This document shows positions 7,181 to 15,620 of a stretch of DNA of 42,577 bases, piece after piece (position 1 is the first letter of the stretch; each line of letters begins with the position of its first letter). The DNA is from JBDKGH01 sp039798265 (GTDB lineage: Bacteria > Bacteroidota > Bacteroidia > Flavobacteriales_D > Sanyastnellaceae): NCBI GenBank assembly GCA_039798265.1, contig JBDKGH010000051.1:1-42577 (forward strand). Direction: 5' to 3'. The position numbers and the translations under genes were made by a program. The notes under the pieces were generated by a model. It was not told the origin of the DNA, ran no database searches, and saw only the letters and a list, made by a program, of their open reading frames with translations.

Positions 7181-8941
7181 TTGAAGAAACTCATACCAGA
7201 AGAGGCGTTGGCGAAAGCAACCAAGATGGGCGTAGATAATCCGATTATCTCGTTGATCTCGCGAGTAGCCCGTATCGAAAAAGTCAATGAACTTTACGAC
7301 AACGTGTGTAAAGCGGACGGCCTTGCTGCTGTTGATCGACTTTTCGAAATCCTCGATGTTCAATTTGAACTTGATCCCAAGTGTTTAGAGAACATTCCAA
7401 AAGAAGGACCTTTCATCGTTGTCGCTAATCACCCCTTTGGTGCGTTAGACGGAATGGCACTCATTAAAGCCATTGGAGAAACCCGCCCTGACTTCAAGGT
7501 AATGGCCAACTTTTTACTGCAGAACGTAGAGCCCGTGAAGGACTTTTTTCTAGCCGTTAATCCCTTTGAAGGACAAAGTGCCCTGTACAGCAATATAGCA
7601 GGATTAAAAGCCGCTAAACAACATTTAGAACAAGGATATCCACTGGGCATCTTTCCAGCCGGTGAAGTCTCTACTTTTCAAGGCGATCTAAAAACCATTG
7701 CTGATCGCATGTGGCAACCCAGTGCAATCAAAATTGTGAGAAATGCGCGTGTACCTGTTGTACCCGTGTATTTCGACGGCACCAACTCATACCTCTTTCA
7801 CCTGCTAGGCCTTATACATCCCAACCTACGCACCTTAGCGCTGCCGTCTGAGATGTTGAAGAAAAAAGGCTCCACCATTCGACTCAAAATCGGAAAGGCC
7901 ATTCAACCAAAGGATACTGATGTTTTCACCAATGTGGATCAGTATGGAAAATACCTGCGGGCAAAAACATATGCGCTCGGATCTTCCTTCGAGGTAAAGC
8001 GCGAATTCTTTCGCCGATTCCGATTTCCAAAACGAGAAGATGCCATTATCGACGCCGTGCCAACCGATTTAATTTGTCGCGAAATAGAATCCATCGAACG
8101 CTTTCGTTCGCTTACCTACGATAACTTTGAGTGCTATGTAGTGAGCAGTGATTTTATTCCTCATACTCTGCGCGAAATTGGCCGACTGCGCGAAGTGACT
8201 TTCCGACAAGTGGGCGAAGGAACCAACAAAAGCATTGACCTCGATGAGTATGATTTGTATTATCATCATCTCATTCTGTGGGATAAAGACGCCAAAAAAA
8301 TTGCCGGTGCTTATCGCGTAGGAAATGGTGCTGAGATAATGCCGCTTTACGGAGTAAAAGGATTTTATAGTGCCAGTCTTTTCAAAATGGGTGGTAAGAT
8401 GAAACCCATCTTAGAAAAATCACTGGAGCTCGGTCGTTCATTTATCGTACAAGAATACCAACGCCACCGACTTTCGCTTTTTTTACTTTGGAAAGGAATA
8501 CTCTTTTACCTATTCGCCAATCCTCACTTTCGTTATATCATCGGGCCTGTGAGCATTAGCAATAATTATCAAGAAGTATCAAAAGAACTGATCATTCAGT
8601 TTATTCGGAAAAATTATTTCAATCACGAACTTGCTGAGCACGTTTCTCCGCGCAACTCCTTTAAGCCAAAAATTAAAGTAGTGGATACAGACGTATTGGT
8701 TGAAGGCTCTCAAAGTGATTTGAAAAAAATGGACAAGATTATCGCAGAGATTGAACCCTCTAGCTTTACCATGCCCGTTTTATTGAAAAAGTACTTACAA
8801 CAAAACGCCAAAATTCTCGCATTCAACTCCGACCCAAAATTCAACAATGCCCTCGACGGCCTTATGCTACTGGACATGGAGAATCTTCCGGAAGACACGG
8901 TAGAAACGTTGAAAAGAGAAATGGTAGAACAACCCGCATAA
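7181..8941 (+). CDS. Bifunctional PlsC-GNAT acyltransferase (OlsF/GlsF-like aminolipid synthase)
   Basis: A 586-residue two-domain protein. The N-terminal half is a PlsC-type O-acyltransferase: NHPFGALDG carries an H-x5-D motif (His84...Asp90), followed by FPAGEVSTF and VPVVPVYFDG. The C-terminal half (about 300-560) is a GNAT-like N-acyltransferase of the hemolysin/OlsB type (REIGRLREVTFRQVGEG, GAYRVGNG, ELGRSFIVQEYQ). This fusion is known from OlsF of Flavobacterium johnsoniae and Serratia, which makes ornithine or related amino-acid lipids in the inner membrane; separate GlsB/GlsA proteins do the glycine-lipid equivalent in Bacteroides. No ATG is available near the start: the frame opens at 7151 and the TTG at 7181 is the best start. 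Downstream gene 7 bp away. Confidence 0.82.
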   Translation: MKKLIPEEALAKATKMGVDNPIISLISRVARIEKVNELYDNVCKADGLAAVDRLFEILDVQFELDPKCLENIPKEGPFIVVANHPFGALDGMALIKAIGETRPDFKVMANFLLQNVEPVKDFFLAVNPFEGQSALYSNIAGLKAAKQHLEQGYPLGIFPAGEVSTFQGDLKTIADRMWQPSAIKIVRNARVPVVPVYFDGTNSYLFHLLGLIHPNLRTLALPSEMLKKKGSTIRLKIGKAIQPKDTDVFTNVDQYGKYLRAKTYALGSSFEVKREFFRRFRFPKREDAIIDAVPTDLICREIESIERFRSLTYDNFECYVVSSDFIPHTLREIGRLREVTFRQVGEGTNKSIDLDEYDLYYHHLILWDKDAKKIAGAYRVGNGAEIMPLYGVKGFYSASLFKMGGKMKPILEKSLELGRSFIVQEYQRHRLSLFLLWKGILFYLFANPHFRYIIGPVSISNNYQEVSKELIIQFIRKNYFNHELAEHVSPRNSFKPKIKVVDTDVLVEGSQSDLKKMDKIIAEIEPSSFTMPVLLKKYLQQNAKILAFNSDPKFNNALDGLMLLDMENLPEDTVETLKREMVEQPA

Positions 8942-8948
8942 TCCTGTT

Positions 8949-9929
8949 ATGGAAAATCGTCGTTCGTTTTTATTTAAAAGCACTGCTGCCCTCGCTGTCG
9001 GTTTATTGGGTGCCAAAAAATGGATCAAAGCCGCACCTGCGGAAAAGAAAACTTTTCTCGGGGGTTTAGTTATTTCCACTTGGAATCATGGTATTGCCGC
9101 CAATGAAGCCGCTTGGAAAAAATTAGATGACGGCGGAAATGCCCTCGATATGGCGGAAGCGGGTGTGCTGATCACTGAAAGCGATCGCAACAACCAATCG
9201 GTTGGTCTTAGCGGATTGCCCGATCGCGAAGGGCATACCACCCTCGACGCCTGTATCATGGACTCTCAAGGTCGTGCAGGGTCGGTTTGTTTTTTAGAAA
9301 AAATAGAACATCCTGTAAGTGTGGCCAGAGCTATTTTGGAAAAAACACCACACGTTATGATTGTGGGCGAAGGAGCTCAACAACTCGCCCTAAGTGAAGG
9401 AATGAAGTTGAGTGACTATCAAAATCCGAATACGGTCAACGAATGGAAAAAATGGCTTGAAAAAAGTGAGTACAAGCCCATCATCAACATCGAAAACCAC
9501 GATACCATCGGGCTGATAAGCATGGATAAAAATGGTGATCTTGCAGGAGCCTGCACCACCAGTGGTCTTGCTTTCAAAATGCGCGGTCGTGTAGGCGATA
9601 GTCCAATAATTGGCGCTGGGCTTTACGTAGACAATGAAGTAGGTGCTGCCACCTGCACCGGACTTGGTGAAACCGTGCTTCGATCTTGCTCCTCTTTTCT
9701 TGCGGTTGAACTCATGCGCCAAGGCAAAACACCTCAAGAAGCCTGTGAAGAAGCCATCGCACGCCTCTATCACATCAATCGTTTTATGAAAGATGAATAC
9801 CAAGTAGGCATACTCGCGGTAGATAAATCAGGAAACGTAGGAGCGTATGCTTTGCGCCCAGGATTTACCTACGCGCTCTACAAAGACGGTAAAAACATAG
9901 AAATAAAATCGGGTAGCCTCCTACCTTAA
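8949..9929 (+). CDS. N4-(beta-N-acetylglucosaminyl)-L-asparaginase (glycosylasparaginase)
   Basis: An Ntn-hydrolase that cleaves the GlcNAc-Asn bond of N-glycosylated asparagine. The 326-residue precursor should self-cleave before Thr186 in NHDTIGLI, which becomes the N-terminal nucleophile. Other family marks are STWNHGIAANEAAW, GLPDREGHTTLDA, GRVGDSPIIGAGLY and ATCTGLGE. The N-terminus MENRRSFLFKSTAALAVGLLG is a signal sequence with a twin-arginine-like NRRSFL, as in the exported Elizabethkingia enzyme. It begins 7 bp after the acyltransferase gene, so the two may share a transcript although their functions look unrelated. It overlaps the next gene's end tail-to-tail by 4 bp. Confidence 0.88.
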   Translation: MENRRSFLFKSTAALAVGLLGAKKWIKAAPAEKKTFLGGLVISTWNHGIAANEAAWKKLDDGGNALDMAEAGVLITESDRNNQSVGLSGLPDREGHTTLDACIMDSQGRAGSVCFLEKIEHPVSVARAILEKTPHVMIVGEGAQQLALSEGMKLSDYQNPNTVNEWKKWLEKSEYKPIINIENHDTIGLISMDKNGDLAGACTTSGLAFKMRGRVGDSPIIGAGLYVDNEVGAATCTGLGETVLRSCSSFLAVELMRQGKTPQEACEEAIARLYHINRFMKDEYQVGILAVDKSGNVGAYALRPGFTYALYKDGKNIEIKSGSLLP

Positions 9930-10255
9930 GACTGAAACGCTTGCTGAACTTCTGACACGATCGTTGCCGGACCACCAAAGTGTTCAATGACCTTTACAGC
10001 TGGAAATTCCTCTTTGATCATTTTTACCAATGCCAATCGATCATGCGGATCAACCCCACCACCGATGAGTGTGCCATCCACCGCATTCGCTCTCAAGTAA
10101 GTCATTGTTTCCTCCAAGGTTACAAAGCCTACTGTATCAAAAGACGCCGCCTTCAACAGACGTTCCGCATTTTCTACAATGTACTCGTGCTTGCCCAATA
10201 CAACGACAAACGGTTTTTTCACTTCAGTAATTTCCACAGGTGTTGACTCTTCCAT
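9926..10255 (-). CDS. Small pseudo-receiver-like protein
   Basis: A 109-residue soluble protein. From residue 15 the pattern (PFVVVLGKHEYIVENAERLL, FDTVGFVTLEETMTYLR, VDGTLIGGGVDPHDRLALVK, VKVIEHFGG, a closing helix) follows the beta-alpha repeats of a CheY-like receiver. The expected acidic pair after strand 1 is replaced by HE, and the phospho-acceptor position after strand 3 is occupied by glycines (LIGGG). A phosphorylation-independent pseudo-receiver is therefore inferred. No signal peptide or membrane segment is seen. It is isolated on the minus strand with its end overlapping the glycosylasparaginase end. Confidence in the fold is moderate; the gene itself looks real. Confidence 0.55.
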   Translation of the reverse strand: MEESTPVEITEVKKPFVVVLGKHEYIVENAERLLKAASFDTVGFVTLEETMTYLRANAVDGTLIGGGVDPHDRLALVKMIKEEFPAVKVIEHFGGPATIVSEVQQAFQS

Positions 10256-10387
10256 AACGAATTCCTAATGACTCGGCCAAATTAGACCGAAGTTGATTGT
10301 TTTTCCAAACAAGATCGACGATAAATTGAACCTTTATGATCATATTTGTTTTTACTATCCACTAAACTACTCCACGTGAACCCTTTT

Positions 10388-11341
10388 ATGTCATTATTTA
10401 AGTTAGCCCGCCCGCTAAATTTGGCAATTATGGTGCTCACCATGGTTTGCCTCCGCTATTGGATCATCGCTAGCATCATGCAAAGTGCCAACATCGGCAT
10501 GGAATTCCAACTTTCAGAGTTTCAGTTTACCCTGCTATGTTGTGTGGTGGTGCTGCTGGCCGCTGCTGGCAATTTCATCAATGATTATTTCGATCTAAAA
10601 GTAGACCGCATCAATCGACCTGACCGTGTCATCATCGGTAAAGATGTCAAAAGACGCGTCGCCATGATTTTGCACCAAGTACTGAACATCATTGCTGTTT
10701 TGCTCACTGCCTATTTGTGTTGGAAAACTCAACTATGGGGCGGTTTGATATTCACTATTGTTATTGCTACTCTGCTGTGGTGGTATTCACCCATTCTGAA
10801 AAAGAGAGCCGTTATCGGCAACATTGTCATCGCCATTTGTGCAGGACTTGTTCCCATATGGCAAGCATATTTCGAAATCAATCTGTTGGAAGTTCGCTAC
10901 CATCAAATGCTCTTATCCGAAGATCTCATACAAAGCATGTGGTATTGGATGATTGGATATGGATTCTTTGCCTTTATACTCACCCTAGCTCGTGAAATTT
11001 TAAAAGACATCGAAGACATTGAAGGAGATAAAACAGAACATTATCATACGTTACCTATCAATACCTCAGAGTCCTTTGCCCGATACACGGCTACGATCAT
11101 TCTGTGGGTTTCGTTGTTGGCCTTTCTCTGCGTTATTTCTTACTACTACATGCACGACACCAATACGCTTATAGCTGCAGCTTTGCTCGTGGTGCTTCCA
11201 TTGGTTATCGGTATAAAAGGTAGCGGCTCTGCTCGTAAAAAAGAAGAGTACCATCGTGCGAGCATGTGGGTAAAAGCCGCCATGGTAGGCGGAATACTTT
11301 TCGCCTATTTCGCAGGTCAGCATCTTGCTCAATTGAGTTAA
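10388..11341 (+). CDS. UbiA-family prenyltransferase
   Basis: An integral membrane prenyltransferase of 317 residues that transfers an isoprenoid chain to an aromatic or glycerol-phosphate acceptor. The first Asp-rich motif is NDYFDLKVDRINRPDR (Asn65, Asp66, Asp69, Asp73) and the second is REILKDIEDIEGD (from Arg202). Eight or nine hydrophobic segments are visible. The ATG at 10388 gives the usual start MSLFKLARPLN; upstream in-frame TTG (10346) and GTG (10376) are less likely. The spacing between motifs and the DIEDIEGDK sequence resemble geranylgeranylglycerol-phosphate geranylgeranyltransferase-like proteins of Bacteroidota, but the acceptor is not proven. Its end overlaps the convergent MFS gene by 4 bp. 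Confidence 0.82.
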   Translation: MSLFKLARPLNLAIMVLTMVCLRYWIIASIMQSANIGMEFQLSEFQFTLLCCVVVLLAAAGNFINDYFDLKVDRINRPDRVIIGKDVKRRVAMILHQVLNIIAVLLTAYLCWKTQLWGGLIFTIVIATLLWWYSPILKKRAVIGNIVIAICAGLVPIWQAYFEINLLEVRYHQMLLSEDLIQSMWYWMIGYGFFAFILTLAREILKDIEDIEGDKTEHYHTLPINTSESFARYTATIILWVSLLAFLCVISYYYMHDTNTLIAAALLVVLPLVIGIKGSGSARKKEEYHRASMWVKAAMVGGILFAYFAGQHLAQLS

Positions 11342-12660
11342 ACGCGGAAGTTTTTTCCTTCTGTCGATTTTTCTTTTTGAGGCACTAGCAACAACAATAA
11401 CAATCCTACAACAAAGAAGGTGATCAATGCTAGAATGGACGTGCGCATGCTACCGAATGCTCCTTCGAGATAACCAAAAGAAATCAAACCGATTATCAAT
11501 CCTACCTTTTCGGTTACATCATAAAAGCTGAAATACGAAGCCGTATCTTCTGTTTCGGGAATAAACTTGCTGTATGTGCTGCGCGCCAAACTCTGTGTGC
11601 CACCCATGATAAAACCAATAAGGCCAGCAGCCAAGTAAAACTCATTGGGTGTATCCACTATCGTGTAAGCAAAAACGCAAATGCCACACCAAGCCAACAA
11701 AGCGACTTTCAGCATATTGAGATTGCCTAATTTTTTTGATCCCCAAGAAAAAACAAAAGCTCCAGGAATCGCAATGAGTTGCACCATGAGCACAGCAGAT
11801 ATCAATTGCGCCTCGCTCAGTCCTACTATACGCTCACCGTTTTCATAACGAATAATTTCTTTGGTGCCAAAAAGAGAGGCCATTTGCATGATGGTTTGCA
11901 CACCCATGCTGAAAACAAAAAAAGCAATCAAATATCTCTTTTGGCGATGTGTCGTTTTTAATTCACGCCATACCTTTTTCAATTCACGAAATCCTTTGCC
12001 AATGACGCCAGAGTCCACTTTTATGGCTTGCTTCGATTCCTTTAAATGATAAAAAGTATATTGAGCAAACCCGATCCACCAGATCGCCACCGAAACAAAA
12101 CACCAGCGCACATTAATATTGAGCACCTTCAACATCACAAAATTGATGATCAACAACAACACGGATCCGATGTAGCCCAAGCTGTATCCTTTTGCGCTTA
12201 ATTTATCTTGCTCTTGAGGCTCGGCGATTTCAGGTAAAAAAGAATTGGCGAATGCATAACTGCACCAAAATCCGACACAGGCAAAAACAACGCTCAGCAT
12301 GCTCAACTCGAGGTGGTTCACATCAAAGAAAAATAGCGATGCACACGACAAAGCACCGAGGTAGCAGAAAAACTGCATAAAGGTCTTTTTGCGATCGAGA
12401 TAATCCGCTACTCCCGAAAGCATGGGAGAAAGAATACAAACGATGGCCATGCCCAAGGCCAAGGCGTAGGATAAGACCTCGGTGTTTTTGTAAACGCCGC
12501 CAAAAAAGATCACATCATCCGCCGCACCGCCCGGTACAAGACCTTTAGTAACTGCGGTGTAAAAAAGAGGGAAAATAGCTGTGCCAATGACTAGGTTGTA
12601 GGTGGAGTTTGCCCAGTCGTACATCGCCCAGGCGTTTTGGATCTTTTTAGTAGCCTTCAT
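11338..12660 (-). CDS. MFS transporter, UMF1/Atg22 type
   Basis: A 440-residue integral membrane protein with about 12 hydrophobic segments. The start MKATKKIQNAWAMYDWANS is the hallmark of the UMF1 (vacuole effluxer Atg22-like) branch of the major facilitator superfamily; bacterial members are of unknown substrate, with amino-acid efflux known for yeast Atg22. Further marks are LDRKKTFMQ after TM2 and GGTQSLARSTYSKFIPE. The ATG at 12660 is chosen because it gives this conserved N-terminus; the frame is open farther upstream, but that part would cover the promoter of the divergent oxidase gene. Substrate cannot be inferred. Confidence 0.8.
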   Translation of the reverse strand: MKATKKIQNAWAMYDWANSTYNLVIGTAIFPLFYTAVTKGLVPGGAADDVIFFGGVYKNTEVLSYALALGMAIVCILSPMLSGVADYLDRKKTFMQFFCYLGALSCASLFFFDVNHLELSMLSVVFACVGFWCSYAFANSFLPEIAEPQEQDKLSAKGYSLGYIGSVLLLIINFVMLKVLNINVRWCFVSVAIWWIGFAQYTFYHLKESKQAIKVDSGVIGKGFRELKKVWRELKTTHRQKRYLIAFFVFSMGVQTIMQMASLFGTKEIIRYENGERIVGLSEAQLISAVLMVQLIAIPGAFVFSWGSKKLGNLNMLKVALLAWCGICVFAYTIVDTPNEFYLAAGLIGFIMGGTQSLARSTYSKFIPETEDTASYFSFYDVTEKVGLIIGLISFGYLEGAFGSMRTSILALITFFVVGLLLLLLVPQKEKSTEGKNFRV

Positions 12661-12692
12661 GACGGCCAATATAAACCGTTTTTTTTTGATCC

Positions 12693-12721
12693 TTGTTGAG
12701 CGTACAATACTGTTACATTTG
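12693..12721 (+). promoter_or_regulatory. Promoter for the L-2-hydroxyglutarate oxidase gene
   Basis: TACATTTG (12714-12721) matches the Bacteroidota -7 box TAnnTTTG, with TTG at 12693-12695, 18 bases upstream. A start about 7 bases downstream would leave a leader of only about 10 nt before the TTG start at 12737, and it excludes the upstream ATG at 12659. Confidence 0.5.
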
Positions 12722-12736
12722 TCCAAAATTTTTCCC

Positions 12737-13954
12737 TTGGAAAAGAACTTCGACATCATCATCATTGGAGGAGGCATTGTAGGGGCAGCCACGCTGTATA
12801 AGATACAATTGCGTTTCCCGAATCTAAACATCCTTTTGCTCGAAAAAGAAAAAGGATTAGCTGACCATCAAACCGGAAATAACTCGGGGGTAATACATTC
12901 GGGTATCTATTACAAGCCAGGATCATTGAAGGCAACCAATTGCTTGCATGGCCGCAGAGAACTTGTAAAATTTGCCAAAGAATACAACATCAAGCATGAT
13001 GTATGCGGCAAGCTTATAGTAGCTGTAGATAAAAATGAACTGCCTCACCTCGAGAAAATTCATCAGCACGGTATTGCCAACAACATTGAAGACATTCGTC
13101 GAGTAACTCCACAAGAGATTCGAGAAATTGAACCTCACTGTGTAGGCATTGATGGACTTTTCGTAGGCTGTACCGGAATTATTGATTTCCGTGGTGCTAC
13201 GGAAAAGATGGCCGAAGTTGCAGGTGCCAAAAACGCCCAAACAGAAGTTCACACCTCTGAAGAAGCATTAGCCTTCGAACGCGATGGCGATCGCACCCGC
13301 GTGATTACCAACAAGGGAGTTTATTATGGAAAAAAACTCATCTTCTGCGGTGGTTTGCAAGCCGACCGCTTGGCTAAAAAAGATGGCGTAAAACTCCAGG
13401 AAAAAGTAGTAGGCTTCCGCGGCGATTACTACGAATTAACAGAGCAAGCCAAGCACAAAGTGCGCAACTTGATATATCCCGTTCCCAATCCAGACTTTCC
13501 GTTTTTGGGGGTACACTTCACCCGCATGACAGATGGATCAGTAGAGTGTGGACCAAACGCTGTTTTCACCTTTAAGCGCGAAGGATATGGCAAAACAGAC
13601 TTCAGCCTTACCGACACGATAGATGCCTTGTCCTACATTGGCACTTGGCGCTTGTTTATGAATAACATGAGTTATGGTATCAACGAGTACCGCAGAGCCT
13701 TCTCAAAAAAACTCTTCCTCAAAACCCTTCAGCGATTGATCCCAGATCTCACCATGGAGGATATCGAGCCCGGACGCGCAGGCGTGAGAGCCTTATTGCT
13801 CCGCCAAGACGGCGACACCCGCGATGATTTCCGCATCGAGTACACCGATCACAGTATTCACGTGCTAAACGCCCCTTCTCCCGCTGCCACCGCTGCCTTA
13901 GCCATTGGCGACAACATTTGCGACATGGCGGAGAAGCATTTCAATTTGAAATAA
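12737..13954 (+). CDS. lhgO: L-2-hydroxyglutarate oxidase/dehydrogenase
   Basis: A 405-residue FAD enzyme that oxidises L-2-hydroxyglutarate to 2-oxoglutarate. The dinucleotide-binding motif IIIIGGGIVGAATLY is at residues 7-21, followed by the family signature HQTGNNSGVIHSGIYYKPGS and, near the end, PGRAGVRALL. The start is taken as TTG 12737, which places the FAD motif at the usual distance; an ATG at 12659 would add 26 residues that lie across the likely promoter and overlap the divergent transporter start. E. coli LhgO passes electrons to the membrane quinone pool. Here it may act in lysine degradation or as repair of side products of malate dehydrogenase-like enzymes. Confidence 0.88.
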   Translation: MEKNFDIIIIGGGIVGAATLYKIQLRFPNLNILLLEKEKGLADHQTGNNSGVIHSGIYYKPGSLKATNCLHGRRELVKFAKEYNIKHDVCGKLIVAVDKNELPHLEKIHQHGIANNIEDIRRVTPQEIREIEPHCVGIDGLFVGCTGIIDFRGATEKMAEVAGAKNAQTEVHTSEEALAFERDGDRTRVITNKGVYYGKKLIFCGGLQADRLAKKDGVKLQEKVVGFRGDYYELTEQAKHKVRNLIYPVPNPDFPFLGVHFTRMTDGSVECGPNAVFTFKREGYGKTDFSLTDTIDALSYIGTWRLFMNNMSYGINEYRRAFSKKLFLKTLQRLIPDLTMEDIEPGRAGVRALLLRQDGDTRDDFRIEYTDHSIHVLNAPSPAATAALAIGDNICDMAEKHFNLK

Positions 13955-13975
13955 TCACACGATCATTTAAAGGAT

Positions 13976-14008
13976 AAAAGCCACTTCTCTGGAGGTGGCT
14001 TTTTTGTT
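13976..14008 (+). terminator. Rho-independent terminator
   Basis: AAAAGCCAC (13976-13984) pairs with GTGGCTTTT (13995-14003) and a T run follows. It terminates the lhgO transcript. Confidence 0.8.
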
Positions 14009-14114
14009 TTTGGAATATATGCCTTGTTATGCGTTGAGGTGTGCATAAATACGCATATTGCTTGGTGGGGGCTGAATAACTAAAATTTGGATTTCTCGAA
14101 AAAAATTAGGTAAA

Positions 14115-14143
14115 GACCTTATAGGTCTAAGACCTATAAGGTC
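14115..14143. repeat. Perfect 13-bp palindrome in intergenic DNA
   Basis: GACCTTATAGGTC (14115-14127) and GACCTATAAGGTC (14131-14143) are perfect reverse complements around TAA. There is no T run, and it lies between two separate terminators, so it is not an obvious terminator itself. Similar short palindromes are dispersed in many Bacteroidota genomes, which suggests a repetitive intergenic element or a regulator site. The rest of the 13955-14271 gap holds only the two terminators. Confidence 0.6.
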
Positions 14144-14211
14144 CTTTCCATTTGTTAGTATATATACCGTTACCGCATACTTTCACATAACAAAGTTGCT
14201 TTTTTAAAGAC

Positions 14212-14251
14212 AAAAAAAAAGGGTTGTCTCGCCTTAGCCGAGACAACCCTT
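14212..14251 (-). terminator. Rho-independent terminator of the Cys-rich gene
   Basis: On the minus strand AAGGGTTGTCTCG (14251-14239) pairs perfectly with CGAGACAACCCTT (14231-14219), followed by a run of nine T (14220-14212). It lies 20 bp past the Cys-rich gene's stop. Confidence 0.9.
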
Positions 14252-14271
14252 GAATATCGGGGAAGAGGAAA

Positions 14272-14646
14272 TTACTTCTTCTCTTCTTTGTTTTCTTCTT
14301 TTTTACCGCTGTCTTTAGAGCAGCAAGATTTAGCTTCGCCTGATTTGTTTGCGCAACAAGCTTTGCCATCACCACCTTCTTTAGTACAAGAAGTTTTTTC
14401 GCTCTTAGTACAAGAAGCTTTTTCTGTAGAGGCACCAGTAGAAGTTGAGGTAGAAGTAGAACCACTCTTAGAGCAGCAAGAACCTTCTTTCTTCTTGTCT
14501 TGATCGCAAGACTTTGCGCATTCTTTTTTGTCTTTGCTTACAGACTCAGTTTTTGCTTTTTCATCAGCAGCTTTTTCAGTCGTTTGAGCGCTAGAAGCTA
14601 CTGCGAACAATGCTACGAAAGCAAAAAGGGCAAGAAATTTTTTCAT
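14272..14646 (-). CDS. Secreted Cys/Lys-rich low-complexity protein
   Basis: A 124-residue exported protein starting MKKFLALFAFVALFAVASSAQ, a typical signal peptide. The mature part is almost only Lys, Glu, Ser, Thr, Gly and ten Cys. The cysteines come as ECAKSC, two SCT units (ASCTKSEKTSCTKE) and three CC pairs in similar settings (GSCCSKSG, ACCANKSG, SCCSKDSG). It is probably disordered and could bind thiophilic metals, by analogy with Cys-rich metal-binding proteins; that is inference. A strong terminator follows directly, arguing for a real, single-gene transcript. No known family is recognised. Confidence 0.7.
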   Translation of the reverse strand: MKKFLALFAFVALFAVASSAQTTEKAADEKAKTESVSKDKKECAKSCDQDKKKEGSCCSKSGSTSTSTSTGASTEKASCTKSEKTSCTKEGGDGKACCANKSGEAKSCCSKDSGKKEENKEEKK

Positions 14647-14799
14647 TTTGGTTGTATTGTTTTATGTTTTGTTACTTTCAATTCCGAGGCCAAAATACGA
14701 CATTTTCCCTCCCGATTTCGGAAATTAACCTTTTATTGAACTGACAATGGACCGTTTTTAAGTCCTAGAAAAAGTGAGAGATAACATAACAAGCGCTCC

Positions 14800-14807
14800 T
14801 ATTTTTG
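14800..14807 (+). promoter_or_regulatory. -7 box of the TonB-like gene
   Basis: TATTTTTG matches TAnnTTTG, 15 bases before the ATG at 14823. No convincing TTG is seen at the -33 position. The box lies over the in-frame TTG at 14805, which argues for the ATG start. Confidence 0.4.
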
Positions 14808-14822
14808 CGTTTATTGGACTCC

Positions 14823-15620
14823 ATGGCCTCGTCAACTGACCGCATACAACTTATCCTGAACGCTAAACCCGAGAAGCGTACAGCCCTGATTCTTCAGGCT
14901 GTTATCCTTGGATTGGCTGCTCACATCTTTGTATTGGCCATTATGTACCTCGTTACGGCTCAACCTCCTGTGGAGGAAGAGGCTAAAGAAGAAGTAATTG
15001 AGGAATTGGACATTGAACTGGTGCAAGAAGAAGAACTGTTACAAGAGCAGTTGGATGTTCCCGCGAATGCGAGTCAAGCCGTAAAAGATTTGATCGCTAG
15101 CTCGTCGGGAAAACGGACCTCTCAATACGTGAATTATACCGGCAAATCGCGTGATGCTATGAATGCAGAGGTTGAAGCGGAGCTTGCCGCGCTGGAAGCG
15201 GCTGAAAAAGCTGCCATCGCTTCGCAAAAAGGAGATATTCCTGTTCGCTCGAAAACGGATACTCCGAAAACGGATCCTACGAAAAAGAACACAACGACAG
15301 CTACAAACCCGAATAATAACCCCAATGAGTCGAGCTATAGTGGACCTGTTTCGGCCGAATTTAGCTTGAATGGACGTTCGCCAAAGAAAAGCCCTCGACC
15401 CAATTACCGCTGCAAATCAACGGGCAAGGTAGTGGTGAAAATAAAGGTGGATTACACAGGGGAAGTAATCGAAGCACAAATCGATGAAAGCAAATCGCAA
15501 GGCAACGATTGTATTCGAGAAGAATCGCTCGCCTATGCGCGCCGTTGGGCATTTGACTACAACGATAAGGCTCCCAAAAAACAAGACGGCACCATCACGT
15601 TTACTTTCTCCGCTCAGTGA
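14823..15620 (+). CDS. TonB-like energy transducer protein
   Basis: A 265-residue protein with a short cytoplasmic N-terminus, one membrane segment (about residues 30-48, ALILQAVILGLAAHIFVLAI) and a long acidic, Pro/Thr/Asn-rich periplasmic linker (EEEAKEEVIEELDIELVQEE, then KTDTPKTDPTKKN). The folded C-terminal domain (about 185-265) resembles TonB_C/AgmX-type domains: VVVKIKVDYTGEVIEAQIDES, a paired Cys (YRCKSTG, NDCIREE) and ARRWAFDY. Such proteins couple the inner-membrane proton gradient to outer-membrane transporters. Unusually, no exbB or exbD is next to it. Its end overlaps the convergent dehydrogenase end by 7 bp. Confidence 0.7.
   Translation: MASSTDRIQLILNAKPEKRTALILQAVILGLAAHIFVLAIMYLVTAQPPVEEEAKEEVIEELDIELVQEEELLQEQLDVPANASQAVKDLIASSSGKRTSQYVNYTGKSRDAMNAEVEAELAALEAAEKAAIASQKGDIPVRSKTDTPKTDPTKKNTTTATNPNNNPNESSYSGPVSAEFSLNGRSPKKSPRPNYRCKSTGKVVVKIKVDYTGEVIEAQIDESKSQGNDCIREESLAYARRWAFDYNDKAPKKQDGTITFTFSAQ

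Noticed and set aside
12659..12736. Upstream ATG start for lhgO
   Set aside because: It adds 26 residues before the FAD motif with no family support, and overlaps a promoter-like sequence and the divergent transporter start.
12661..12831. 57-residue N-terminal extension of the MFS transporter
   Set aside because: The conserved UMF1 start is at 12660, and the extension crosses the divergent lhgO promoter and coding start.
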